The position numbers were made by a program, and so were the translations under genes. 64,000 bases of DNA from Athripsodes cinereus (Eukaryota > Arthropoda > Insecta > Trichoptera > Leptoceridae). The stretch spans positions 20,715,746 through 20,779,745 of the forward strand of contig OX388324.1 of NCBI GenBank assembly GCA_947579605.1, given 5' to 3'. The notes beneath the pieces are model-generated. The model was given only the letters and a program-made list of their open reading frames with translations, did no database searches and was not told the origin of the DNA. Of the stretch, positions 35,912-46,999 are shown piece after piece; the stretch's first letter is position 1; every line of letters starts with the position of its first letter.

Positions 35912-36309
35912 ATGTGAATCATGTATTGAACTTTTATGGGAATAAAAGAATAGGAAGGAAGGAATAAAATTGAGATTATGTCTATGGGAAGTATACTTTC
36001 CATAAGCCTTCAAGGATAATTGGCACAGAATCAAGTCATGTTTCTCCCCCCCTGTGTCTCTCGAGAGGAGCATTTAATGAGAAAAATAAAATTGTAATGC
36101 AGAAATCTTATTAAGTATGAATTAATATTTATCCAGTCTATGCAACAATTGAAGTGAATAAATAGAAAAGCTTCAGGTTTCAAGTCCTAAACTCAATCCA
36201 TCAACACATAAAAACACCAATAAACAAAAATTAAAAAGAAACAATATTCAAATGGTACAATTGTCTTTGAGAATGAAGGTAAGTTTATATATTTTTAATG
36301 AAAGAACAA

Positions 36310-39300
36310 TTATGTTGAAGATTCGGGGTGCGACAAGAAAGTCTTTAAGTCAGGACCTCCTCTCCCCAGAGGATCTTGTGGGAACATGAGGAGATTCCCA
36401 ACCCATGTGAAGTTTAGCAGTCTCTCCTCTATAGTCTGCCTCCAGGATGGGTTCTCCTGCAGTAGATCTCTGTAGTTATCTCCAGACACAATAACACCTC
36501 CATATTCGGCTGCACACTGTACAATAAATCTGAAATAATCATAAATTTCTTTTAAAGGTAATACTGACTATATAAATAAGGCAAAGGCTATTTGTCCGTA
36601 ATTACATAGAAAAAAGAAAGAAATTATAAAATTTATCTATGGTGAACTTTTCCATAGAGAAATTGTAAAATATGTTTATGGTTAACTACTACACACTTTT
36701 TTTAATAAAAGTCGGTATAAGTATCCGATACTTTTTTGAAAGAGGTATTTGAGAAAAAACTCTAAAAGAAAACCGAGGAGTTTTGAAACATTTCAAATTT
36801 AACAATATTTTAACATAGTACCTTTTTACCGGGTATTTGTAACGACTGTTGTTACTTTTCGGATACTTTCATACCGACTATTGAAAAAAAGTTACTCGCT
36901 TAAATTTTTTCCCCCCCCCCCCCCGTCGCCGAATTTTCAAAATGGTATAGGAATTTGAAGTATTTAAAAAACTCCTCGGTTTTCTTCAACAATATTTTCT
37001 CGCAGTACCTTTTTCTAAAATGTATCCCGTATTTGTACCGACAATTATTTTCGATCAGTAAGTATCGGGTACTTTTCCCAAGTACCCGATAATTTGCCGA
37101 CTAAATACAAAAACTGACAAAAAAACTATTAAAAACTACTAAACATTCTTGCAAATGCCTCAAAAACTACCAAAAAAGTAGGAAACTATCAAATCTGGTC
37201 ACACTGCTGCCAATATTGACAGACGTCAAAACAGCGTGGCTTTGTTTATCTTTACATAAAATTCCTTACGAATAGCTACTGAATTGACAGACGTCAAAGC
37301 CATGCCGTTTTGTTTACATAATTTACTGTAAAATACTTCAAGGTCACAACTGTCATTATTATTTTGACAGTGACAGTAATTTCTGTTACTGACGAATAGC
37401 CGATGCGTATAAATAATAGGCAAAGGCTATTCGTACGTATCATAGATCAAAGAAATTATAAAATTTGTCTATGGTGAATTATTTCCATAGACAACATTAA
37501 TATTAAACTATTTCGTTTATGGATATTCCTGGATAATATCTAGATGTTTGCGAAATCTATGGTTCAGCGTAGGGTTGTAACGAATATCCGTATCCGCATC
37601 CGAAAAATATCCGCGTCTGCAAATTTTATTTAAATAGCTTGGAATCCGCATCCTTAAACATTTTTTGAGGATACCATGACAAGCCAGATACATTTCTAAA
37701 ATAAAATATTGAAAATATATTTTTCGTACTAATTCTATCCTGGTCGATATAACAGGTATGCCAGTTCAAAGATGTGCTTCACATTTGTACAATAGTTTTT
37801 TTTTATATAATACATTCTACTATTTTTGTGTACTATGCTAACGACGTAATCATGTTTCCCCCATTGAATACCTGCCAAATACTAAGTTTCCTACAAAAGG
37901 CAAGTATTTGTAAAACATGCCATATAAGACATTTAATATCTTCAATTCAGTAATGAAGTAAACCACCCATTCTGAATGAATGTCTGTTAGCTTTAGTTGT
38001 TACGGAGAAGACTATCAGCATGTTTACTGCATGCGGTACTTGTGGGAAAACGCTACGATGGTGCGAATGAATGATGTTACCTGCTCTTACTCATTTCAAA
38101 TGTAGAATTTCCGTCGTCGAACATTTTAATAATTAAAGTTTACGGAAACTTATATCGATACATTGGCAAATAAAAATATTTTTTTATTTGCCAACGTATC
38201 GATATAATTTAAATCTTTAAAGAAAATACCGAAAATTTACATCATATTAAATTAAATAAGAAAATTGTCATTTTCACGCAATTTTTTTCCAGAATAGGCT
38301 CTTTTGAACATTTTTTTTAGAAGAAGAAATGAATTATTCTAAGGCAACACTTATTTTCAATAGATGATCTAATTGATGGTATTATTTCGAAAAATCTAAA
38401 ATTTATGGGCATGTTCATAAAAAAAATACTCGTTTTTCTTTCTTTTTCAAAATTAAGATATATTCATTTTTATAAATGAGGTTGCAGATATCCTTGTCAC
38501 CAAGGGAGTGAAGCAAGGCTGTGTCATGTCTCCGTGGCTGTTCAAACTATTATTCGACTACTGTATGCGACCTGTGAAAGAGATTGATGTTGGTGTCGAG
38601 TTTAATGGGTCTCGAGTGAATGCATTGATGTACGCAGATGATTTGGTGCTAATGGCTGAGATTGAAAGGGATTTCCAATTTAAATGTTTGGAGCAAGTAA
38701 ACGAGTATGCACATTTGGGAAGTATCCATGTTTGCGAGGGATGAAAGATACGATAGGGACATTGAAAGAAGGAAAGTGGCCGGTGCTAGAGTGAACGGTG
38801 CACTTCGACCCATTGTCAGCAATGGCAATGTGTCGAACATGGCTAAAATGCTGGTGCAAAATACCATTTTGGTACCATCAATTGCGTATAAAAGCGAGAC
38901 AAGGACGTGGTTTAGGACAAAAGTGGAATAAATACAATGGAGATGCGATCGTTAAGAAGAATGGTTGGTAGAATGCTGCGTGATAAGAGTAAATAATGAG
39001 CGGATGCAAGAAGAGTGTTGTGGACAGAATGCGCATGAATAAACTACGGTGGTTTGGACATGTTGAACGAATGAGAGAAGTAAGAATGACAAAGAGGATA
39101 TGCTTTACTGAAAGAAAGGGCGTGAAGCGTGGACGTCCGAGAACCACATGGCTTGATCACGTGGATCAAATTCTCAAGGACGGCCGTGTGTTGAGTAAGA
39201 GGAACCGACGTGCGTGCATAAGAAATTGTATGAGTGTGAAAGAAATGTGTAAAGATAGATCTTTTTGGCATTCCGTTCTCTCTGCCTACCCCATTTGGGT

Positions 39301-42300
39301 TTATAGTATAGTATAAAAATTTGCATACTCAAAACAGAGTCACTCCAGATCCGAATCCGCATCCTCAAAACAGAGTCACTCCGAGTCAGATCCGAATCCG
39401 CAAAGTAACATCCATTACAACCCTACTTTGACGAAGTATGGATAAGCTACTTTTTTAGCAATACATTATTAAGAGTGTTGATAAAATATATGAATGCAAG
39501 AAAAGAACTTTGGATACCTATGAATTTTAATGTTATTCGAACTTTAAACCTGGTTTAACTTATAAGAACTAAAAATAAATTGTCAACATAACATGCTATG
39601 GAGAAAAGAGTGAACAATTTTTCTTGAGGTTATGTAGACCTAAACAGCGCTTTTTATTTAAAAATAAAACATCCTTGTTGTAGTACCAATAGATCTAAAG
39701 TTCGCAAACGGTGAGTTCATAAACCTTAAACGACTCTAAATCGTTTTATTACACTTTATCCGGTTATGGAAACTTCTTTGTTCTCAGACAAAATACACGA
39801 ACTTAATGCTACTTTATACGGGTAAATGCCTCTAAAACATGAAATATACAAGTCGACAAAATGTGTAAATGAAATTGCACTATTCAAACATTGAAAATGT
39901 GCTTCCTCAATTAAGTAATCGCTTGTAAAGGAAATTAAACTGATAACGATCAATCCACACGGACGACATATGCCACAGATTTCGATAATTTGACAGACGT
40001 CAAAATAGTGTGGCATTGTTTACAAAAAAATACGTACGTTTAGCCACTTATTTGACAGACGTCAAAGCAGCGTGCTTTTGTTTACATAAAACCAACTGTC
40101 AAATTTGACAGTTGACAGTTCCTATACGTATGAATAGCACGGGCGTAAATAATATATTAAAAGAACACTACACATATCGAAATACAATTTTTTAAATGCA
40201 ATTGGCATTCTGTCCCTATAGATCAGTGGTTCTTAACCTTTTTTCTCCAATTCACCACTTTTTAGTGAGTCAACTCCCCATTCACCACAACAGAATCACA
40301 GTTTAGTACGTAGATACCTATATTAATTGTGTCGGTGCACACGTAGTAGAATTTCATAAAAATGTAATTTCTACTATTGTTTATTAATTCGCAGAGAGAC
40401 GTCTATCAACTTATAAGGTCATTATCAATCTCTGATAATGACCTAGAGATTGATAATGACCTTAAAAGTCTAAAGACATCTCTCTGCGAATTAATAAACA
40501 ATAGTAGAAAGAAACGCTTGTTTCAAATTACATTAGATACCTATACTTTTTCGTTTTTTATGACATTTTATAGCCTTTAATTTTTGTTTGAAGTAGGAAA
40601 TTCCCCACCTGGCAAACTCCGCCATTCCCCACAGATTAAAAACCACTGGTACAGATTCAACAGACAATTTCTCAAGTCAGTTGGCTGGATAGAATCTTGA
40701 CTATGCATTTTATTTGTGAATATAGGTGTTAGATATTAGATAATGCTAACCTGTCATCATAGCATGTGATATGCTTCCCCTGTATTTGCCTGGACGGAGT
40801 GAATACTACATGGCCAACCTCCTCCAGTCTGTTCAGTAGACGAGGGTTACTGCTTTTATTCATCTTACATCTGTAACAAATAATAACAAAAAAACAACAT
40901 TAATATACCTACAAGAAATATTTTTTTTACATGTATCTGGGTTTTTGTTAAAAATCCAAATACAGCTTGATACGCCTTTCACAATAAACAAAAATCTTGT
41001 GTCGCGAAAGGGGTTTGCCAGCACCTGGGATCGAACCACACACCTCTTGTGCATGAGGCTGAGACTCTACCTCTAGGCTACTGACGAGACTTTACCTCAA
41101 GTTTTTGCTTTTTTTTTATATTAGAAGCATATATTTGTTTGTAAATTAAATAAACCATCAAAATGTCTCAAAGCTTTGACGTGCTGTATCGCAGAATATT
41201 AGAATTTCTAGTCGTAGGCTTGTGGAACTGGGCTAACGAAATATATTTATAGAGAGAAAAGAAACAAAAAGTTCCCAAAGATAATTTTTATAACACATTA
41301 CCTAAATCGTGGTACAAATGCCTTGACTTCATGGCCTCGTTTCAGAAAGTAATCGATACAAATCTGGAGCCCCTCTACAGAAAAATTCTTTCTCATTCCA
41401 TGGCTGAAAAAATTTACAAATTATTTAAAAAACAATCACATTACATAATGTTGACTCAATTAAACAGAAAATTAAACCCGAGACTACTGACTCAGCAAGC
41501 AAATGATAATTTTTACACCCCTACCATATCAACAAAACTACAGAAAATTTTACATGTTTCTTTCCATCTAGGGTTCCCAAGTCGAGCAATGAAGATAAAT
41601 AAGTTAAATGATCTAGAGTTTGTTTTTATTGATATAAAATATGTTATAAATAAGTTAGTAATATGCCAAATAATTACAAAGAGAGTTCACTTATATGTTT
41701 GATGAAAATGGTAAGTTTGTAAGATATTTTATTGCTAACATATCTCTAACAATAAACTTGAGCCAATCTTTCTCTCCATGACTCTATCCCTTGTTAGACT
41801 CTATATGCCGTGTTTACAGAGGCCTTTAGGTTTTAGTTCTCTGGGGATACTCGAGGATTCGGGAAGGGTGGAGACCCCGGGGGAAATGATGGGCTTGGGT
41901 CGTTTTATATATACATACATGCCTATAGAGGGTATCTTTTCCCGGATTATTTTTGTTCTCGGGAAACGGGAAATTTTAAAATGAATTTCCCGGGATTCCC
42001 GGAAATCCGGGAAATTCATTATTATATTTATAAATATTCAATTTTCAACAAATTTGGTATAAAAACTCTCATAACTTGTTGACCCTTGCAAACATTTTGA
42101 TTTGATAAAAAAAAATCTATTTTTGTTACCAATATAAGTAATTTGCTTAAAAAAAACTAAATAGCTGACTGACGAGATTTATTTAGGTACTCTATGTTAT
42201 ATCAAAATAAAAATTGTTTACAAAATATATAAACTTTTAATTTTTGATCATCCTATCAAGCAAAAAAATGTTATGGATTTTGGCAAAGCTTTTTAAAGAT

Positions 42301-45300
42301 TTTTGACTTTAAAAAATGACAAATTTCGACAAAAAAAGATTTTTTATATCGGTTAATATCCATGAATAAAACAAAAAAACTGACAGTTGGCTGCACTAAT
42401 ATTTTTAAGAACTATCTAACTTTTCGAAATATGTAAAAAAAAACCATGAAAAATTGTAGGATTCTTATACATTGTCGGCCAAACACACCTCCGATTTCGA
42501 ATTATATTTAGAATAATTATGCTTCTTTCAAACGAATACATTGAAGCTATAATTAAGTTTTTTTTTAAAGTATAACACTTATATTGGTAATTAATATTAT
42601 TTTTCATATCAAAATATTCGTCAGCTTCTACAAGTTTATCACGACTATTACAGTTAAATAAACAAAGATTTCGGTATCGGTATGGCAATCTGCATGACTA
42701 ATAATTTGTATTTTTTCCCGGGAAAGGATTCGTTTTTTTCCCGGGAAACGGGAAATAAAAATTAGAGGGTTATCCCGGGAATTCCCGGGAGTAACCATCT
42801 ACATGCCTATAATGTTGTGCGGTGTTGTCTCTTCTGCTGTTCATTTGTTAATTTTCTAGGAATTTTTAATGAATTTCTATTTATGTTATAAATAAATAAA
42901 ATTAATTATAAACTGTATATTAAATTGGAGTATACTTACGACATTGCAACATTGCTACCATCAATAACTATCATTCGAAGACCTCTTCTAACAGTTTCAC
43001 TTGTCGCAAGAGGATTGTAAATATTGGAACCAAAATTTCTACTTTTCTTATTTGTGACAGGTTTATAACAATTACCTGTCACAGATTGAGCGAGTGCATT
43101 CAACAAAGATTGTCTTTTACGATCTAAACTATTCAAAGATACATCCGCATCGTCAGCAGTTAGATCGTAACAGACATCTAGGTGCAGTTGCTTATCAGAA
43201 TTCTTCTTAACAACGTCACTAAAAGATTCTTCGTGTTGCGTCAGATCTATGTTTGTCAAAGTACTGGAATCTGGTGATTTTCTTTCTATTACAGTTGTGT
43301 TACCATCACTCGTTATTTCATCTAATGATACAGTCTGATTGTCTTCGGTACCAGTATCATCCAACGAAATAATTATCTCAGCATCCTTTGTACTTATATC
43401 GACAAGGAAGCCAGTTTTATCCACAGTTACAAATCCATCCTCAATTTTATCTTTACCTTCATCGTCAGATATTTCTAAAATAGTTTCAAACTTTTCCACA
43501 GCATCTGGTACAACTCCATTTATACTCTGCTGCAATGTTGTTTGAATTGGTGACATGGAGATCTTATTGTTAAAATTGCTTTGAACAGTTTTATACGGAG
43601 TGGACGACTCTGGATATTGTAAAGCATTGATTTTAGAACAACTTGGCTCTGGTAAATGAGGAAAATTGAACAAATCATTTTTAATTGTGACATTCTGCTG
43701 TATATCATTTTCTTTATTTGTATTTTCAAAACTAACTCTCCCCTTTTGACTTTGTAAATTGCGTTTAGTTCTAAGTCTTATTGTTTGAAATGTACGACTA
43801 ACTTCATTCTGTATATTGTTCTTTTGAATATTTCTAGTAACATCTGTGAGATTCTTTTTATATCTCCGCCTTCTCTTTGTTTTAAGCTTTCTGAATATAC
43901 TACTGACATCGTGTTGGATATTCAGAATCGTTGTTGATTGTGCTCCTACGGATACTGAACTAGAAACATGTTTTAACGGTTCACATTGGCAGACATAATA
44001 CGCAACATCTTCTGAATTATTTTCAGGCAATCTTTGAATAACAGTTGTATTTGAAAAAATAGAATCATCTGTATCATTACCTAAATCAATAACGTCGATC
44101 GGCATTTGCATTATTTTTTCTTCTTTCTTTTGATGGTTATCTTTTACAGAAATATCGACAGAAGAATTGTCTACTTTGTTAATGATTTTATTAAATCCCT
44201 GGTTAGAATTATTTACATCACAGCTCTGTTGTATTAAAGGTTGACTATTTATTTTATTATCACTTGTTATTCTATTCACATCATTCTGACTTGACCCATT
44301 TTCCTGCACTGTAGAATCAGGTACCTGTGCAATATTTCCACAATTATTATTTTCTTTGGTTTTTCCCTTTTTATTTTTTTTCTTTTTCTTCTTCCGTTTG
44401 TTTATGTTTCCTATACAATTCGTCCCAGGAATTGTTTGATGAGAATTGGAGCTACCATTATTGAAGTTTGTTCTAGCTACATCTGCTAATGTAAGAGCAA
44501 CATTTTTGGCTTGTTTTAGAGTATTATTGTTGATTACAGCCACAGAACCCTAACAAAACAAATAATTAGACATTTATTACTACACAAGCTATTTATCAGA
44601 AGAGTAAACTAATAAAAATATCAACTTATTAACCAACACTTCGTAGTCAAAGTTCATTATGATCAGAAAATTAAATGAAACAACATATTTCTGTGTGCAA
44701 AATGAGAAAGGAAATGAATCGACTCATGCCAAACAGATTTTAATGCATTAAGGGTCCCGTTTAGCAAAAACAAATTTGATAGAAAAAGTGACAAAACTTG
44801 TTGACCCTTGCGAACATATTGATTTGATAAAATAAAAAAACAAATATTTATTACCAATATTAGTTTTTTACTAAAAAATAAATAGATCGCAGACTGGTGA
44901 GATATATTTAGGTACTCTTTGTTATATCAAAATACAAATTATTTGTAAAATAAATATATTTTTTATTCATCCTATCAAGCATAAAAATACTATAGATTTT
45001 AGCAAACTTTTTTTAGTATACAAAAAATCGAGTTCATGTGGTGATTTTTGGTTCCAAAATATGAGAAATTTTATCAAAAAAATATTTTTTAAATCGGTCA
45101 ATATCCATGAAAAAAACAATTTTTTTTTTTAAATTTATTTGTTCTATAATTGTAATAACTTTCTAAGTACCTACTTATTGTAATATTAAAAAAAAAATAT
45201 GAAAATTTGTAGGATTCTCGTTCATTTATGTACCAAACACACCCCCGAATTCGATTTTTAGAAATATGCTTTTTTATAAACGAATACTATGAAGCTAAAA

Positions 45301-46896
45301 TCACTCTGGTTTCCCTTCAATACGAATAAATCTTTCACCTTTTACTAAAGATTTCCGTGGAGGGGGACACTCAAATGAGTCTATAAACCAATTTTTTAGT
45401 TTTTTAAAGTTAAAGTTTGATATTGGTAATTAATATTTGTTTTCATATTTTATCAAATCAAAATGTTCATAGGGTCAACAAGTTTTGAGAGTTTGTGTAC
45501 CGAACTTGTTGAAAATTGAATGTTTTATCGTTTTGCTAAAGGGGCCCCTTAATCATTAAATGTTGGTAAAACTTATTGTGCTAGCAGACAGATGCTACAT
45601 GTAAGCGCCTTTAATTGGGTGTTACGTTTACATTTAGCATCTGCCTGCAACAGAGTTAAGGTGTACTTCATAACAAAGGGCACATTGCATTACCAGGTCT
45701 AAGTGGTGTGACATAAAATTATAAATAATTTTGGTTGAACAATGTTACTAGAGGAAAGCTTACCGGATCACTTTTATTCCTGTATTTGTCTTTCTGGAAT
45801 AGAACATACATCTTATGGATAAACTTTTGAGTAGGAATACAGGACATCGGGAAGACTTTCACAAACTCTTTCTGAACATCGCCTACCGATTTAGTTTCCA
45901 TGAACTTTTTATACAAAAAGCGTTTCTCATTCTTATTCAACTGAAATGGTAACAAAATAATTCAAGTTAATACACTAAAAATTGCTTTGTGGAATCCCAG
46001 GCAATGAATGGGACTCTTTTCTTTTATTTCGAGAGTCATGAAAAAGTAAAAAAAAAAGAGGATGGATTGCATGTTTGTTACATGCAGGGCTGGTCTGCTG
46101 GCTACCCCAACTGTGGGATATGCCGTGATGGAAAAATTCAGGTATTCATAAGCTATTGCAACGAAGATATTTAAAATCTACGACACATGGATGGATGACT
46201 TATGCTACCTGTTCAATACATGTTGCCCACTCCAAACCAGTAAAATTTAAGACATCCAGGATGGGTTAAACACCTCATCACTACTAAATTGAAGATGCTA
46301 AATGTCATAAATGTGATGTCTTAATAATAATATCTGATTAAAAACTAATAGAAATGAGTAGGACATCTAATCCAAGGACTTGAATAAACAATAATGTTGT
46401 GTTATTTCTTTGTGCAATTTCAAGGTGGATTGGTTGTTACGGTTCTTTCTTGATGTTTTGTATCGGCTTGCCTCAATACAGGCACTCGCCTAGTGAGGTT
46501 GCTGCGGGTTATGACTGCATAGTCCTGATTAACTTGCTAGTTCCGGCGCACCCGCGCAATCACATTGTCTGTTTTGGCTGCTTTTTATGCATATTGGATT
46601 GGTGTTTTGTTGTTTTTTCATTTTTCGTATAGCTTATTTTGTAATAAATGACAAACTTGTGGGCTTGGTATTATATAGCAAAGGGTTAAATCATGAGTGC
46701 GGGTTGAGTAGGATGATGCATTGTCTTTGCTTTGTGATTATGTATATTATTTCTGTCCATGTGTATTTTCAAATGTTTTGTAATAATGACGAATAAATAA
46801 ATAAATAATTATGAGACATCCTTACATAACATCTTTACTCACCTGAAATACATCTATCTTAGAGTCATGCCCCGACTTTCTTTTCTTTTTCCCCAT
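36310..46896 (-). CDS. NYN-domain ribonuclease, N4BP1/KHNYN-like, complete (6 exons)
   Basis: NYN (PIN-like) domains of the N4BP1/KHNYN/ZC3H12 group cut single-stranded RNA; relatives degrade mRNA or viral RNA in the cytoplasm. Exons: 46896-46843, 45940-45764, 44549-42940, 41403-41302, 40870-40751, 36529-36310. Phases agree and join to 760 codons plus stop (TAA 36312-36310). Residues 1-18 are MGKKKRKSGHDSKIDVFQ; a Lys-rich run near 128-142 could be a nuclear signal. Exon 3 encodes a long Asn/Ser/Asp-rich, probably disordered region. The NYN domain is about 600-735: IDGSNVAMSHG (Asp607), CYDDR (Asp686, Asp687) and VSGDNYRD (Asp705, Asp709), so the acidic site looks intact. It ends after QDPLGRGGPDLKTFL with no CCCH zinc finger, unlike ZC3H12. 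I saw no clear KH domain. The ATG at 46896 opens a Lys-rich N-terminus; an upstream non-coding exon is possible. Confidence 0.9.
36720..37095. repeat. Relative of the hAT interior unit, with C14-15 run
   Basis: 'gtcgccgaattttcaaaatg' with 'gtataggaattt' and 'aaaactcctcgg' match the units inside 34108-34680. A run of about 14 C precedes it. It lies in the last NYN-gene intron. Confidence 0.65.
37858..38075 (+). repeat. TACCCC SINE, diverged copy
   Basis: Keeps 'ctacaaaaggcaagtatttg', 'cacccattctgaatg' and 'tgcatgcggtacttgtggga'. The hairpin is damaged. Confidence 0.55.
38148..38210. repeat. Palindrome with ATCGATA stem
   Basis: 'ttatatcgatacattggcaa' pairs with 'ttgccaacgtatcgatataa' around an A/T-rich centre. 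Confidence 0.75.
38484..39316 (+). mobile_element. RTE-like LINE with broken frames
   Basis: Frame 38508-38744 carries KQGCVMSPWLFKLLFDYCM and the YADD box (ALMYADDLVLMAE). After a frameshift near 38735 the frames 38707-38931 and 38996-39316 continue to HSVLSAYPIW. A TATAG tail follows. The coding capacity is lost. It lies in the last NYN-gene intron, antisense. Confidence 0.82.
40224..40648. mobile_element. 425-bp hAT element with an internal foldback
   Basis: Ends CAGTGGTTCTTAACC and GATTAAAAACCACTG; flanks CTATAGAT and GTACAGAT look like a diverged 8-bp duplication. The inner part 40367-40513 is itself an inverted repeat ('ctactattgtttattaattc' against 'gaattaataaacaatagtag'). It lies in the last NYN-gene intron. 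Confidence 0.72.
40926..41095 (-). repeat. tRNA-derived SINE, second copy
   Basis: Complement carries 'tagcctagaggtagagtc' (A-box side) and 'gtggttcgatcccagg' (B-box side) and then the 'atctgggtttttg' body. It lies in NYN-gene intron 4. Confidence 0.72.
41928..42799. mobile_element. 872-bp element with CCCGGG-rich ends and 12-bp flanking repeat
   Basis: TACATGCCTATA occurs exactly at 41916-41927 and 42800-42811. Both ends are dense in CCCGGGAATTCCCGGG-type palindromes; the inverted ends are only loosely alike. Part of the AT-rich interior ('acttgttgacccttgc', 'aaacacacctccg') also occurs in 44747-45553. No open frame. It lies in NYN-gene intron 3. Class unknown. Confidence 0.65.
44747..45553. 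mobile_element. 807-bp non-autonomous element, TTAA-flanked
   Basis: Left TTAAGGGTCCCGTTTAGCAA mirrors right 'gctaaaggggccccttaa' with a few mismatches. TTAA at both tips suggests a piggyBac-type insertion. No transposase. It lies in NYN-gene intron 2 and shares interior words with 41928-42799. Confidence 0.6.
46060..46135 (+). repeat. 3' end of the TACCCC SINE
   Basis: 'gctggctaccccaactgtgg' with 'gatatgccgtgatgg'. It lies in NYN-gene intron 1. Confidence 0.6.
46400..46806 (+). repeat. Probable retroelement 3' UTR with (AATA)n tail
   Basis: A stretch ending in 'gacgaataaataaataaata' in intron 1 of the NYN gene. Family not identified; judged from the tail only. Confidence 0.35.
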
Positions 46897-46999
46897 ATTT
46901 CTGAAAACATGACAGGATCTAATAAACAATGCTACTAAAAAAGGTTACTATTTGTTAGTAGTCAATACGCGTAAATTGCATTTACTTACTTTTTTCTAT

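Larger units (their letters stand above)
37571..39424. mobile_element. 1.85-kb element with AGGGTTGTAA ends, host for nested insertions
   Basis: Left end AGGGTTGTAACGAATATCCG; the right end, read as reverse complement, starts AGGGTTGTAATGGATGTTAC. Both sides are rich in ATCCG words. The right side contains two tandem ~40-base units ('ccgcatcctcaaaacagag'). It contains a SINE, a palindrome (38148-38208) and an RTE copy. No target duplication was found. Confidence 0.6.

Noticed and set aside
42936..44543. 535-codon frame as a single-exon gene starting at its first GTG
   Set aside because: It is exon 3 of the NYN gene; reading extends upstream to the acceptor at 44549 and the catalytic domain continues across three later exons.
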